A DNA stretch of 64,000 bases from Pseudomonas sp. TH15 (GCF_016651105.1 NZ_JAEKEL010000001.1:2842001-2906000); one strand, 5' to 3'; numbered from the stretch's first letter, positions 36,270 through 46,491 are shown. The notes: generated by a model not told the origin, from the letters alone. A program made the numbers and translations.

Positions 36270-36462
36270 AAACCAGGGGGTTCCTTGCCTGTTCTGGCGG
36301 TTGCGCATGGTAGCACCGGCCTCGCGCGGCGCTCAAGAATGCACGGCCGGGGCGTTCGTCGCGTCAGTCTGTCGCCCGCCTGAACAAATGCTCCATCCGC
36401 CAGGCCCACTGCGGCGGCGCTGCTAGAGTCTAGGCAGCGATCAAGTGCGCGAGGCGGCGACC

Positions 36463-37590
36463 ATGGAAAAACGCAGGCGAGGCAAATTCGTGCTGATGTT
36501 TGGCATCGGGCTGTTGCTGGCGCTTGCCCTGTGGTTTTACCTGAGCCAGGGACAACACCGCAGCAAACCGCCGCCCCCCGCCGAGCCCGTTGCGGCGGCG
36601 GCCGTCAAGTTGCAGGACGTGCCGGTGTACATCGATGCCTTGGGCACGGTCACGCCGACCCGCAGTGTGACGGTGATCACTCAGGTCGATGGGATTCTCA
36701 GCTCGGTCGAGTTCAAGGAAGGCCAGCAGGTGCACAAGGGACAGGTCATCGCCCGCATCGACGACCGCGCGCTCAAGGCGCAACTGGCGGTAGCCAAGGG
36801 CACGCTCATGCATGATCAGGCGTTGTTGAGCAACGCAGTGCGGGACCTGGCGCGCTATCGCGAGCTGATCAAGGTCGGTTCCACCACCCAGCAAACCCTC
36901 GACACCCAGGCCTCTCTGGTACAGCAGCTGCAAGGCACGGTCGCCTCCGATCAGGGCAGTGTGCAGAACCTGGAAGTTCAGTTGAGTTATTGCACCATCA
37001 CCTCACCGGTCGATGGCGTGGTCGGTTTGCGCCAGGTCGATCCCGGCAATTACGTTACCACCGCGAGCACCACCGGTATTGCGGTGATTACTCAGATGAC
37101 TCCGGCGACCGTGGTCTTCGCTGTGCCCGAAGATGATCTGGGGGCGATCAATCAGGCCATGGCCAAAGGCGCGGTGACGGTACTGGCCTACGACCGTAAC
37201 AAGCACAACCTGTTGGGCACCGGCAGCCTGCTGGCGCTGGACAATCAGGTCGATACCAGCACCGGTACGATCAAGGTCAAGGCGCAGTTCGATGACTCGG
37301 GCAAGGCGCTGTTTCCCAATCAGTTCGTCAACGCCCGGCTCAAGGCCGATACCCTGACGCAAATCACGGTGGTGCCGACCCGGGCGATTCAGCACGGCAG
37401 CAAGGGTGATTTCGTGTTTGTGGTGGTCGACCCCGGCAACAAGGTCAGCCTGCGTAACGTCAAGACCGGGCCGGCCACGGGCGATGTTTCGGCGATTCTC
37501 GACAATGGCGTGAAACAGGGCGAGCAGGTGGTCACCGAGGGCGCGGACAAACTGGATGACGGTTCTGCTGTGAAGGTCGTCACGCAGTGA
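36463..37590 (+). CDS. muxA: RND efflux periplasmic adaptor (MuxA/MdtA-like)
   Basis: Periplasmic adaptor (membrane fusion protein) that joins the inner-membrane pumps to the outer-membrane channel. The 375-residue protein has an N-terminal anchor (about 8-27), the lipoyl/barrel-sandwich halves (VITQVDGILSSVEFKEGQQVHKGQVIARID and YCTITSPVDGVVGLRQVDPGNYVTT) around a coiled-coil hairpin (about 105-160), and beta-barrel and membrane-proximal domains (VVPTRAIQHGSKGDFVFVV). GAGG precedes the ATG. First gene of a four-gene pump operon. The mux naming follows the adaptor plus two-RND-pump arrangement. Confidence 0.9.
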   Translation: MEKRRRGKFVLMFGIGLLLALALWFYLSQGQHRSKPPPPAEPVAAAAVKLQDVPVYIDALGTVTPTRSVTVITQVDGILSSVEFKEGQQVHKGQVIARIDDRALKAQLAVAKGTLMHDQALLSNAVRDLARYRELIKVGSTTQQTLDTQASLVQQLQGTVASDQGSVQNLEVQLSYCTITSPVDGVVGLRQVDPGNYVTTASTTGIAVITQMTPATVVFAVPEDDLGAINQAMAKGAVTVLAYDRNKHNLLGTGSLLALDNQVDTSTGTIKVKAQFDDSGKALFPNQFVNARLKADTLTQITVVPTRAIQHGSKGDFVFVVVDPGNKVSLRNVKTGPATGDVSAILDNGVKQGEQVVTEGADKLDDGSAVKVVTQ

Positions 37591-37603
37591 GGGATGGCCA
37601 GTC

Positions 37604-40600
37604 ATGAACGTCTCGCGGCCCTTTATCGAACGCCCGGTGGCCACCACATTACTGATGGTGGCCGTGCTGTTGCTGGGCATGCTCGGTTATCACTTGCTGT
37701 CGGTGTCGGCGCTGCCGGAAGTGGATTATCCGACGATTCAGGTTTTCACCCAGTACCCCGGCGCCAGTCCGGAGGTGATCAGTTCGTCGATCACCGCGCC
37801 GCTGGAACGTCAGCTCGGCGAGATGCCGGGCCTCAAGTCGATGAACTCCACCAGTTCCGACGGCGCGTCGGTGGTGACCCTGCAATTCGATTTGTCGCTG
37901 TCGCTGGATGTCGCCGAACAGGAAGTGCAAGCCGCGATCAACGCTGCCGGGACTTTCCTGCCGGCCAACCTGCCGTATCCGCCGGTCTACAGCAAGGTCA
38001 ACCCGGCCGATGCCCCGGTGCTGACGCTGTCACTGACGTCCGACGTGCTGCCGCTGACCAAGGTCGAAGACCTGGCCGACACCCGTCTGGCGCAGAAAAT
38101 TTCGCAGATCACCGGGGTTGGCCTGGTCACCATCAGCGGCGGCCAGCGCCCGGCGGTGCGGGTCGAGGCCAACACCTCTGCGCTGAATAATCTGGGGTTG
38201 TCCATCGACGACCTGCGCACCTCGCTGGGCACCGCCAACGTCAACCAGGCCAAGGGCAATATTGACGGCAAGTTCCAGGCCTATTCCATCGGCAGCAACG
38301 ACCAGTTGCAGTCAGCCGAGGAATACCGTGATCTGGTGATCGCCTACAAAAACGGCGCGCCCATTCGTTTGTCGCAGATCGCCAGCTCGACCCAGGGTCC
38401 GGAAAACCCGCGTCAGGCGGCCTGGACCGACAGCACGCCATCGATTGTCCTTAATATTCAGCGCCAGCCCGGTGCCAACGTGATCGACGTCGTCGACCGG
38501 GTGCAGCAACTGTTGCCCAAACTGCGCGCCAGTTTGCCGGCCACCCTCAAGGTCGCCGTACTCACTGACCGCACGCAAACCATCCGCGCTTCGGTCACCG
38601 ACGTGCAGTACGAACTGGGCGTGGCCGTTCTGCTGGTGGTGATCGTGATTTTCCTGTTCCTGCGCAATTTGCCGGCGACGATCATTCCAGCCGTGACCGT
38701 GCCGCTGACGCTGATCGGCACTTTGGCGGTGGCCTATGGGTTTGGATTTTCTCTGAACAACCTGACGCTGATGGCGCTGACCATTGCCATCGGTTTTGTG
38801 GTCGACGACGCCATCGTCATGATCGAAAACATCACTCGCTACATCGAGGCCGGCGACTCGCCGATGGAAGCCGCGCTCAAGGGCTCGGAGCAGATCGGTT
38901 TCACCATTATTTCGCTGTCGATAGCGTTGATCGCGGTGATGATTCCGCTGCTATTCATGGGGGATGTGGTGGGACGGCTGTTTCGCGAATTCGCCATGAC
39001 GGTGGCGGTGACCATCGTCATCTCGGCGCTGATTTCCCTGACGCTGACGCCGATGATGTGTTCGCGGATGCTCAAGCATAAAAAGGAAGAGCGCCGGGTC
39101 GATTTCTTCGACCGCATCAACGGCTATTACGTCAAAGGCCTCGATTGGGTGCTGCTGCACCGTGGGCTGACGCTGATCTCTGTGGTGTGTACCGGGTTGC
39201 TGACCCTGCTGATCATTGTGATCATGCCAAAGGGCTTCTTTCCCGAGCAGGACACCGGGCTGATCCAGGGTATTTCCCAGGCGTCACCGACCATCTCCTT
39301 CCAGCAGATGCAGGTTGAACAACAACGGTTGGCGGCGCGGATTTTGAAGGACCCGGCGGTGGCGAGCCTGTCATCCTTCGTCGGCATCGATCAAACCAAC
39401 CCGACGATCAACCAGGGCAACCTGCTGATCAACCTCAAGCCCCACGGCGATCGTGACAACAGTGCAGCGGTGATTCGCCGGCTCTCCGACGCCAATGCCG
39501 ACGACGCCGGGATTCGCTTGTACCTGCATAGCGTGCAGGACCTGACCCTCGATGCCACGGTATCGACCACCAGTTATCGCCTGGGCTTGCAGGCCACCGA
39601 TCCTGACGAGCTGGAGCAGTGGACCACCAAACTGCTGGCGGCGATCAAGCAGGACCCGATGTTCACCGATGTGCAAAGCCAGGCGATGCAGTTCGGCAAT
39701 CAGCTCCAGCTCAACTTCGACCGCGCCACCGCGTCGCGCTTGGGCGTCACGCCGCAGGCCATCGACGACGTGCTGTACGACGCCTTCGGCCAGCGTCAGG
39801 TCTCGACCATCTACACCCAGCTCAACCAGTATCACGTGGTGATTGCCACCGATCATCCGCCACGCAATCTGGCGGACTTGCTGACCGGACTGTACGTGGA
39901 CATCCCGTCCGGCGGCGTGGCGCCACTGTCGAGCATGGCGACCATGCAAGTGATCCGCACGCCGGTCACCATCAATCGCCTGGGGCAATTCCCCTATGCC
40001 GATGTCTCGTTCAACCTGGCCCCCGGCCAGACCCTCGGCGCTGCCGTCACCCGGCTCAAGGACATCGAAGCCCAGGCCGGGCTGCCGCTGTCGGTGCAGG
40101 CAAACCTGGAAGGGGCGGCGGCAACCTTTGAGGCGTCGCTGTCCAACCAGGTGTTTCTGGTGCTGGCCGCTGTCGTCGTGGTGTACCTGATGCTGGGGAT
40201 TCTCTACGAGAGTTTCGTGCACCCGATAACGATTCTCTCGACCTTGCTGTCCGCTGCACTGGGGGCGTTGCTGGCGTTGCTGATCACCGGCACGCAGTTC
40301 GACATCATCGGCCTGATCGGCATTGTGTTGCTGATCGGGATCGTGATGAAGAACGGCATCATGATGGTCGACTTCGCCCTGGAACTGGAGCGCGAGGGCG
40401 GGCTGGACCCGGTGGCGGCGATTCGTCAGGCCGCCGAGTTACGGTTTCGACCGATCCTGATGACCAGCATGGCCTCGCTGTTTGGTGCGGTGCCTTTGGC
40501 GCTGGGCACCGGGATCGGCTCTGAACTGCGCCATCCACTGGGGATCGCGATCATTGGCGGGCTGCTGTTGAGTCAATTGCTGACGCTGTTTTCCACGCCG

Positions 40601-40684
40601 GTGATTTTCCTCGCCATGCACAGTCTGGAGCGGCGTTTCAGTCGGCGCCAGCCGGTGGTCGAGGCCTATCGCGATGAACCTTAG
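37604..40684 (+). CDS. muxB: RND efflux transporter, first inner-membrane pump (MuxB/MdtB-like)
   Basis: A 1026-residue proton-driven RND pump with twelve transmembrane helices and two large periplasmic loops. The proton-relay aspartates lie in helix 4 (IAIGFVVDDAIVMIENITRYIE, about residues 395-415). The helix 4-6 block ends in LMGDVVGRLFREFAMTVAVT. The second half contains ITGTQFDIIGLIGIVLLIGIVMKNGIMMVDFALE. It starts 13 bases after muxA and overlaps muxC by 11 bases. Confidence 0.94.
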   Translation: MNVSRPFIERPVATTLLMVAVLLLGMLGYHLLSVSALPEVDYPTIQVFTQYPGASPEVISSSITAPLERQLGEMPGLKSMNSTSSDGASVVTLQFDLSLSLDVAEQEVQAAINAAGTFLPANLPYPPVYSKVNPADAPVLTLSLTSDVLPLTKVEDLADTRLAQKISQITGVGLVTISGGQRPAVRVEANTSALNNLGLSIDDLRTSLGTANVNQAKGNIDGKFQAYSIGSNDQLQSAEEYRDLVIAYKNGAPIRLSQIASSTQGPENPRQAAWTDSTPSIVLNIQRQPGANVIDVVDRVQQLLPKLRASLPATLKVAVLTDRTQTIRASVTDVQYELGVAVLLVVIVIFLFLRNLPATIIPAVTVPLTLIGTLAVAYGFGFSLNNLTLMALTIAIGFVVDDAIVMIENITRYIEAGDSPMEAALKGSEQIGFTIISLSIALIAVMIPLLFMGDVVGRLFREFAMTVAVTIVISALISLTLTPMMCSRMLKHKKEERRVDFFDRINGYYVKGLDWVLLHRGLTLISVVCTGLLTLLIIVIMPKGFFPEQDTGLIQGISQASPTISFQQMQVEQQRLAARILKDPAVASLSSFVGIDQTNPTINQGNLLINLKPHGDRDNSAAVIRRLSDANADDAGIRLYLHSVQDLTLDATVSTTSYRLGLQATDPDELEQWTTKLLAAIKQDPMFTDVQSQAMQFGNQLQLNFDRATASRLGVTPQAIDDVLYDAFGQRQVSTIYTQLNQYHVVIATDHPPRNLADLLTGLYVDIPSGGVAPLSSMATMQVIRTPVTINRLGQFPYADVSFNLAPGQTLGAAVTRLKDIEAQAGLPLSVQANLEGAAATFEASLSNQVFLVLAAVVVVYLMLGILYESFVHPITILSTLLSAALGALLALLITGTQFDIIGLIGIVLLIGIVMKNGIMMVDFALELEREGGLDPVAAIRQAAELRFRPILMTSMASLFGAVPLALGTGIGSELRHPLGIAIIGGLLLSQLLTLFSTPVIFLAMHSLERRFSRRQPVVEAYRDEP

Positions 40685-43600
40685 CGCGCCCTTTATCCAG
40701 CGTCCCATTGCCACCACATTGCTGGCAGTCGGGTTGGCGCTGTTTGGTGTGCTGGCGTTCAATCTGTTGCCGGTGGCGCCGCTGCCGCAGGTGGATTTTC
40801 CGACCATCAGTGTGCGCGCATCATTGCCGGGAGCAGACCCGAGTACCGTGGCGTCGTCGGTAGCCACGCCACTGGAACGCCAGTTCGGGCAAATCGCCGG
40901 GGTCACCGAGATGACGTCGTCCAGTTCGCTGGGGGCGACACGCATCACCCTGCAATTTGACCTTAATCGTGACATCGACGGCGCCGCCCGGGATGTTCAA
41001 GCGGCGATCAACGCTGCGCGCAGCAGCTTGCCCAGCGACTTGTCCGGCAACCCGACCTACCGCAAGGTCAACCCGGCCGACTCGCCGATCCTGATCCTCA
41101 GCCTGACCTCCGACAGCGCCACCCGCGGGCAAATGTATGACGTGGCCTCGACCTTGCTGGAGCAGCGTTTGCTGCAGACTACCGGGGTCGGCGATGTGAC
41201 GGTGGGGGGCGCGTCTTTGCCGGCGGTGCGGATTGATCTCAATCCGGACCGGCTCAATCGCTACGGCGTCAGCCTGGAGCAGGTGCGTCAGGTGATTCAG
41301 GCGGCCAACGTCAACCTGCCCAAGGGCACGGTGTCGGTGGGCGATCAGTCTTACGGCCTGAAAGCCAACGACATGCTTTACCAAGGCGCGGACTACGGGC
41401 CGTTGGTGGTCAAGCAAAGCAACGGCGATCTGGTGCGTATCTCGGACTTGGGCGATGTCACCGAGGATGTCGAGGACCTGCGCAACTTCGGTCTGTCCAA
41501 CGGCAAACCGGCGGTGCTGCTGGTCGTGTTCAAGCAACCGGGGGCCAACGTCATCGACACCGTGGATGCGGTGAAGGCTGAGCTGCCGTTTCTCCAGAGT
41601 TCGATTCCGTCGTCGATCAAGATCAACACCCTGATGGACCGCACCACCACCATCCGGGCGTCGCTACGGGATGTCGAGTTGACGCTGATGATCTCGATTG
41701 CCTTGGTCACGTTGGTGACTTTCGCGTTTTTCCGCGACTGGCGCAGCACGCTGGTGCCGGCCATCGTGGTGCCGCTGTCGCTGCTCGGCACGTTTGGCGC
41801 GATGTATTTTCTGGGCTACAGCCTGAACAACTTGTCGCTGATGGCGCTGACCATTTCCACAGGCTTTGTGGTGGACGATGCCATCGTGGTCGTCGAGAAC
41901 ATCATGCGTCACCTGGAGAAGGGCGAAAGCCGGATGCAGGCGGCACTGGCCGGCGCGCGGGAAGTCGGGTTCACCGTGATGACCATCAGCGTCTCGCTGG
42001 TGGCGGTGTTCATTCCGTTGCTGCTGATGGGCGGGATTGTCGGGCGGTTGTTTCGCGAGTTCTCGATTTCGCTGTCGGTGGCCATCGTTATTTCGATGGT
42101 GGTTTCGCTGACGGTGACGCCGATGCTGTCCAGTGTGTTGCTGCGCACGAAGGAACAGAGCAGCAGCAATCAGCCCGACTCGGGTTTTCACCGCTTCTAT
42201 GACCGCACCCTCGGCTGGGTGATCGAGCATTCGTTTCTGATGGGCCTGACCACTTTGCTGGTGATCGTGCTGGCGTGTGTGCTGTATGTGCTGGTACCCA
42301 AGGGTTTCTTCCCACAGGAAGACACCGGGCGCATGTCCGGCAGCATCATTGCTTCCCAGAGTATTTCGTTCGGTGCGATTCAGTCGAACTTCAGCGACAT
42401 CAACCGCAAGGTCCTGAGCAATCCGAATGTCGAGACGGTCGGCGGGTTTGTCGGCGGTGGCGGGGGGATTGGCGGGGCGGTCAACAGTGCGCAGTTGTTC
42501 ATCACCCTCAAATCCCTGTCTGACCGCAAGGACAGCGCCGATCAGGTCATGGCCCAGGTGCGCAAAACCCTCGGCGACATGCCCGGCACCCGCCTGTATT
42601 TACAGTCGGCCCAGGACATCACCGTAGGCGGCCGACAGAGCGGGGCGCAGTATCAATACACCATGACCGCTGATGACCAGAGCACCCTCGACGAATGGGT
42701 GCCCAAGGTGGTGGCGGTGCTGCACACCTTGCCCCAACTGACTGACATCAACACCGATCAGCAGGACAACAGTCTAATGGCCAGCGTGATCGTCAATCGC
42801 GACGCGGCTGCGCGTTTGGGGGTGAGCATGTCGGCCATCGATCAGACGTTGTACGACGCTTTCGGCCAACGTCAGGTCTCGACTATCTACCGCTCGGCCA
42901 ACCAGTATCACGTGGTGATGGAAGTGGCGCCGCCGTACTGGTCCGACCCGGCGACATTGGAAAACGTCTACGTGCCGGTGGGCAATACGGCTGTCACCGT
43001 CAAGGGCGCAGCTACGGCGCCCAATCTCAGTGCCACGGCTGCGCAAAACCTGGTGCCGCTGTCGGCGGTGGCGGAGTATTCGGTGGGCCGCACGGCGATT
43101 TCCATCAGCCATCAGGGCACCTTTCCGGCGGTCACGGCCTCGTTCAACCTCGTCTCCGGCGTGTCCATCGGTCAGGCGACGGCGCTGGTGGAGAACGCCG
43201 TGGCGCAGTTGCGAATGCCAGCAAGCATCGTTGGCCAGTTCGCCGGCACGGCGCAGGTGTTCCAGTCGTCGGTGGCCAATGAGCCGTTGCTGATCGTCGC
43301 GGCGCTGCTGTCGGTGTATGTCGTGCTGGGCATGCTTTACGAGAGCCTGGTGCACCCGTTGACGATCCTCTCGACCCTGCCGTCCGCCGGGGTCGGTGCG
43401 CTGATTGCATTACTGCTGACCGGTACCGAACTGTCGATCATTGCGCTGGTGGGGGTGATTTTGCTGATTGGTATCGTCAAGAAAAACGCGATCATGATGA
43501 TCGACTTCGCCATCACCGAGCGCCGGGAGTCCGGCCTGAGCGCCAAGGAAGCGATTCGCCGTGCGTGCCTGATCCGTTTTCGGCCGATCATGATGACCAC

Positions 43601-43790
43601 CCTGGCGGCGATTCTCGGCGCATTGCCGCTGGTGCTGGGCATCGGCTATGGCTCCGAATTGCGCCGGCCCTTGGGGATTTCGATTATTGGCGGATTGGTG
43701 TTCAGCCAGTTGCTGACGCTCTACACCACTCCGGTGATTTACCTCTGGCTCGACCGGGCGTCCCAGCGCCTGCGCAGGAGATCCTCATGA
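40674..43790 (+). CDS. muxC: RND efflux transporter, second inner-membrane pump (MuxC/MdtC-like)
   Basis: A 1038-residue RND pump clearly related to MuxB (ALFGVLAFNLLPVAPLPQVDFPTISV; STGFVVDDAIVVVENIMRHLEKGES; ALVGVILLIGIVKKNAIMMIDFAITERR). Two different RND subunits in one operon suggest a heteromeric trimer, as known for MdtBC and MuxBC. It overlaps muxB by 11 bases and opmB by four (ATGA), so all are translationally coupled. Confidence 0.94.
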   Translation: MNLSAPFIQRPIATTLLAVGLALFGVLAFNLLPVAPLPQVDFPTISVRASLPGADPSTVASSVATPLERQFGQIAGVTEMTSSSSLGATRITLQFDLNRDIDGAARDVQAAINAARSSLPSDLSGNPTYRKVNPADSPILILSLTSDSATRGQMYDVASTLLEQRLLQTTGVGDVTVGGASLPAVRIDLNPDRLNRYGVSLEQVRQVIQAANVNLPKGTVSVGDQSYGLKANDMLYQGADYGPLVVKQSNGDLVRISDLGDVTEDVEDLRNFGLSNGKPAVLLVVFKQPGANVIDTVDAVKAELPFLQSSIPSSIKINTLMDRTTTIRASLRDVELTLMISIALVTLVTFAFFRDWRSTLVPAIVVPLSLLGTFGAMYFLGYSLNNLSLMALTISTGFVVDDAIVVVENIMRHLEKGESRMQAALAGAREVGFTVMTISVSLVAVFIPLLLMGGIVGRLFREFSISLSVAIVISMVVSLTVTPMLSSVLLRTKEQSSSNQPDSGFHRFYDRTLGWVIEHSFLMGLTTLLVIVLACVLYVLVPKGFFPQEDTGRMSGSIIASQSISFGAIQSNFSDINRKVLSNPNVETVGGFVGGGGGIGGAVNSAQLFITLKSLSDRKDSADQVMAQVRKTLGDMPGTRLYLQSAQDITVGGRQSGAQYQYTMTADDQSTLDEWVPKVVAVLHTLPQLTDINTDQQDNSLMASVIVNRDAAARLGVSMSAIDQTLYDAFGQRQVSTIYRSANQYHVVMEVAPPYWSDPATLENVYVPVGNTAVTVKGAATAPNLSATAAQNLVPLSAVAEYSVGRTAISISHQGTFPAVTASFNLVSGVSIGQATALVENAVAQLRMPASIVGQFAGTAQVFQSSVANEPLLIVAALLSVYVVLGMLYESLVHPLTILSTLPSAGVGALIALLLTGTELSIIALVGVILLIGIVKKNAIMMIDFAITERRESGLSAKEAIRRACLIRFRPIMMTTLAAILGALPLVLGIGYGSELRRPLGISIIGGLVFSQLLTLYTTPVIYLWLDRASQRLRRRSS

Positions 43791-45313
43791 AATATCGCAA
43801 ATCCCCTGCAGGAGCGAGCCTGCTCGCGAAGGCGTTGGATCATTCAACATTCATGTCGGCTGTAAAACCGCTTTCGCGAGCAGGCTCGCTCCCACTTTTA
43901 ATGGGGGTATTCCTGTTATTGAGCGGTTGCATGGGCGGGCCGGATTATCAAAAACCGGCGACTGAACTGCCGACTTCGTTCAAGGAGGGCGCGCAGTGGC
44001 AGCGTGCTGTGTCCAATCCGCAAGGTGCGCTGGACAGCCAGTGGTGGCGGGCCTATCAGGATCCGGTCCTGAACGACCTGATCGCCCGTTCGGCCAAGGC
44101 CAACCAGTCGATCATCGCCGCTGAAGCCGCGTATCGCCTGGCGCAGGCGCAAGTGGCGTCGAGTCGCGCCGGGTTGTGGCCGACAGTGGGGGTCGGGCTT
44201 TCCGGTGCGCGCGGGGTTGGCGGCGGGGCCAGCGGCAGCACCACCAGCGGCCTGACCGGCAGCGGAGGCGGCAGCGTTGAGCAAACCGTCAGCGCCACCC
44301 TCAGCGCCAGTTGGGAGCCGGATTTGTGGGGGCAAGTACGACGCGGCATCGAGTCGAGCCAAGCCTCGCTGCAATCGTCTGATGCTTTGCTCGCCGGCGT
44401 GCGCCTGTCCATCGGTGCCAGCGTGGCGACCAACTATCTGGGATTGCGGCAGCTGGATATCGACATCGACCTGTTGCAGCGCCAACAGACGATCAATCAA
44501 CAATTGCTGACGATGATTCAAGCGCAAACGGTGCAGGGCACTGCGACCAACGATCAGTTGCTGGTGGCGCAGGATCAACTGAGCACGGTGATCAGTGCCC
44601 TGCAAAATGCCCAACGCTCACGCGAGCAGGCTGAACATGCGCTGGCGGTGTTGGTGGGGCTGGCGCCTGCGCAGTTCAATCTGCCCAAGGCCGGTGACTA
44701 TCGTTTTGTCATGCCGCTGCCGCCACCGGTTGTGCCATCAAGCCTGTTGCAACGACGCCCGGATGTGGTGTCTGCCGAGCGCGTGGCGGCGGCGGCGAAC
44801 GCGAAAATCGGTGTCGCCGAAGCGGCGTTTTTCCCGACGCTGGACCTGACTGCCGAAGCCGGCTATCGCGGCACCGCGCTGGGGGGATTGTTCTCCGTGC
44901 CTAACCGCATCTGGACCCTCGGCCCGGCGCTGGCCGAAACCATTTTCGACGGCGGCGCGCGGGAGGCGGCGAAACAACAGGCCCAGGCCAGCTACGATCA
45001 GGATGTGGCCAACTATCGGGGGACAGTGCTCAGTGCCCTGCAAAACGTCGAGGACAATCTGTCGGCGATCAATCATCTGCACACCCAGGCCCAGGCCTTT
45101 GAACAGATGTATCAGCGCAATCAGCAGTTGTTCGGCAGCCAGGAGGCGCAACAACGCGCGGGTATTGTCAGTCAGCAAGCGGTGCTGACCCAGCAGTTGG
45201 TATTGCTGCAAGCCGAACAGAACTGGCGCGACACCCAAGGGTTGCTCAGTCAGGGCAGCGTTGCGCTGTTCCAGAGCCTTGGCGGCGGCTGGCAAGTGCC
45301 CGCGGATCACTGA
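43787..45313 (+). CDS. opmB: Outer-membrane efflux lipoprotein (OpmB-like), signal region interrupted by a REPIN
   Basis: The 508-residue OprM/NodT-family channel completes the tripartite pump. After the lipobox LLSGC (C48) the mature protein shows GPDYQKPATELP, the outer-membrane factor repeats (AEAAYRLAQAQVASSRAGLWPTVG; SASWEPDLWGQVRRGIESSQASL) and RRPDVVSAERVAAAANAKIGVAEAAFFPTLDL. AGGAG sits 6 bases before ATG 43787, which overlaps the muxC stop. Codons 7-36 are REPIN sequence. Without them the signal would read MKYRKSLLMGVFLLLSGC, a textbook lipoprotein signal. As it stands the n-region is over 30 residues long. An internal start at ATG 43853 lacks a good ribosome site. Confidence 0.92.
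   Translation: MKYRKSPAGASLLAKALDHSTFMSAVKPLSRAGSLPLLMGVFLLLSGCMGGPDYQKPATELPTSFKEGAQWQRAVSNPQGALDSQWWRAYQDPVLNDLIARSAKANQSIIAAEAAYRLAQAQVASSRAGLWPTVGVGLSGARGVGGGASGSTTSGLTGSGGGSVEQTVSATLSASWEPDLWGQVRRGIESSQASLQSSDALLAGVRLSIGASVATNYLGLRQLDIDIDLLQRQQTINQQLLTMIQAQTVQGTATNDQLLVAQDQLSTVISALQNAQRSREQAEHALAVLVGLAPAQFNLPKAGDYRFVMPLPPPVVPSSLLQRRPDVVSAERVAAAANAKIGVAEAAFFPTLDLTAEAGYRGTALGGLFSVPNRIWTLGPALAETIFDGGAREAAKQQAQASYDQDVANYRGTVLSALQNVEDNLSAINHLHTQAQAFEQMYQRNQQLFGSQEAQQRAGIVSQQAVLTQQLVLLQAEQNWRDTQGLLSQGSVALFQSLGGGWQVPADH
43805..43894. repeat. REP doublet (REPIN), group 1, inside the opmB coding sequence
   Basis: CCTGCAGGAGCGAGCCTGCTC followed by GCGAAGGCG pairs with CGCTTTCGCGAGCAGGCTCGC followed by TCCCA. 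The 90 bases equal 30 codons and contain no stop in the opmB frame. Confidence 0.93.
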
Positions 45314-45334
45314 GGCGCCTCGCTTCCCCTGCAT

Positions 45335-45363
45335 TGCGCGCGTTATGCTTCGCGCACTTTTTT
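45335..45363 (+). terminator. Rho-independent terminator after opmB
   Basis: TGCGCG and CGCGCA form a short GC stem around CGTTATGCTT, followed by CTTTTTT. It lies 22 bases after the opmB stop and 20 bases before the next ATG. Confidence 0.65.
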
Positions 45364-45382
45364 ATGTAGGGAAGCCTGACCC

Positions 45383-46297
45383 ATGGCAGGAAGCAGTTTG
45401 CTGGTGCTGATCGACGATATTGCCGCCGTACTCGATGATGTAGCGTTGATGACCAAAATGGCCGCGAAGAAAACCGCCGGCGTGCTCGGCGATGACTTGG
45501 CGCTCAATGCCCAGCAGGTCAGCGGCGTACGCGCCGAACGGGAAATCCCGGTGGTTTGGGCCGTGGCCAAGGGCTCGTTTCGCAACAAACTGATTTTGGT
45601 GCCCTCGGCGCTGGCCATCAGCGCGTTCGTACCGTGGCTGGTCACGCCGTTGTTGATGGTCGGCGGTGCGTACCTGTGCTTCGAAGGGTTCGAAAAACTG
45701 GCCCACAAGTTTCTCCACAGCAAGGCTGAAGATGACGCCGGGCATGCCCAATTGGTCGAAGCCGTGGCTGATCCGGCGACCGATCTGGTGGCGTACGAAC
45801 AGGACAAGATCAAAGGCGCGATTCGCACCGACTTCATCCTCTCGGCGGAAATCATCGCCATCACCCTCGGCACCGTGGCCGACGCCACGTTGACCCAGCA
45901 AGTGATCGTGCTGTCCGGCATCGCCATCATCATGACCATCGGCGTCTATGGGCTGGTGGCGGGCATCGTCAAACTCGACGATCTCGGCCTGTGGCTGACC
46001 CAGAAACCGGGACAAATGGCCAAAAGTATCGGCGGGGCGATCCTGCGGGCGGCACCGTACATGATGAAAAGCCTGTCGGTGATTGGTACTGCTGCGATGT
46101 TTTTGGTCGGCGGCGGGATCCTGACCCACGGCGTGCCGGTGGTGCATCACTGGATTGAAAGTGTCGGCGCGGCGGCCGGTTCTGCTGGGTTTGCGGTGCC
46201 GATGTTGCTCAACGGTGTCGCGGGGATCATCGCTGGTGCGGTGGTGCTGGCGGTGGTTTCCGTCGTCGGCAAAATCTGGCGCGCCATCAAAGGCTAA
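45383..46297 (+). CDS. yedI: DUF808 inner-membrane protein (YedI)
   Basis: A 304-residue membrane protein of the DUF808/YedI family, function unknown. The N-terminal soluble part ([43 protein letters not shown]) is highly characteristic. About five to six transmembrane segments follow (near 75-95, 150-170, 175-195, 230-250, 270-295). It is a single gene, with a terminator on each side. Confidence 0.9.
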   Translation: MAGSSLLVLIDDIAAVLDDVALMTKMAAKKTAGVLGDDLALNAQQVSGVRAEREIPVVWAVAKGSFRNKLILVPSALAISAFVPWLVTPLLMVGGAYLCFEGFEKLAHKFLHSKAEDDAGHAQLVEAVADPATDLVAYEQDKIKGAIRTDFILSAEIIAITLGTVADATLTQQVIVLSGIAIIMTIGVYGLVAGIVKLDDLGLWLTQKPGQMAKSIGGAILRAAPYMMKSLSVIGTAAMFLVGGGILTHGVPVVHHWIESVGAAAGSAGFAVPMLLNGVAGIIAGAVVLAVVSVVGKIWRAIKG

Positions 46298-46311
46298 ACA
46301 CAGCAGCCTTC

Positions 46312-46406
46312 TTGTAGGAGCGAAGCTTGCTCGCGAAAGCGGTCTGTCTCCCAACGAAGATATCGACTGAACGACCGCTTTCGCGAGCAAGCTTCGCTCC
46401 TACAGT
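46312..46406. repeat. REP doublet (REPIN), group 1
   Basis: TTGTAGGAGCGAAGCTTGCT and AGCAAGCTTCGCTCCTACAG are inverted arms, with a variant core (GAAGCTTGC). It lies between convergent yedI and the mlaA-like gene. Confidence 0.9.
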
Positions 46407-46426
46407 TTGATCTTTGTCGTGTCATG

Positions 46427-46464
46427 AAAAAGGCCATTCGATTCGCATCGAATGGCCTTTTTTG
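46427..46464. terminator. Bidirectional terminator between yedI and the mlaA-like gene
   Basis: AAAAAGGCCATTCGAT and ATCGAATGGCCTTTTTT form a long perfect stem with A and T tracts, so it can terminate transcripts from both sides. Confidence 0.9.
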
Positions 46465-46491
46465 TTGCCGTCAGATTTTGTGCCGCCAGAG

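Noticed and set aside
36463..45313. Horizontal transfer of the pump operon
   Set aside because: Base composition and codon use match the neighbours, and the four-gene order is a known Pseudomonas arrangement.
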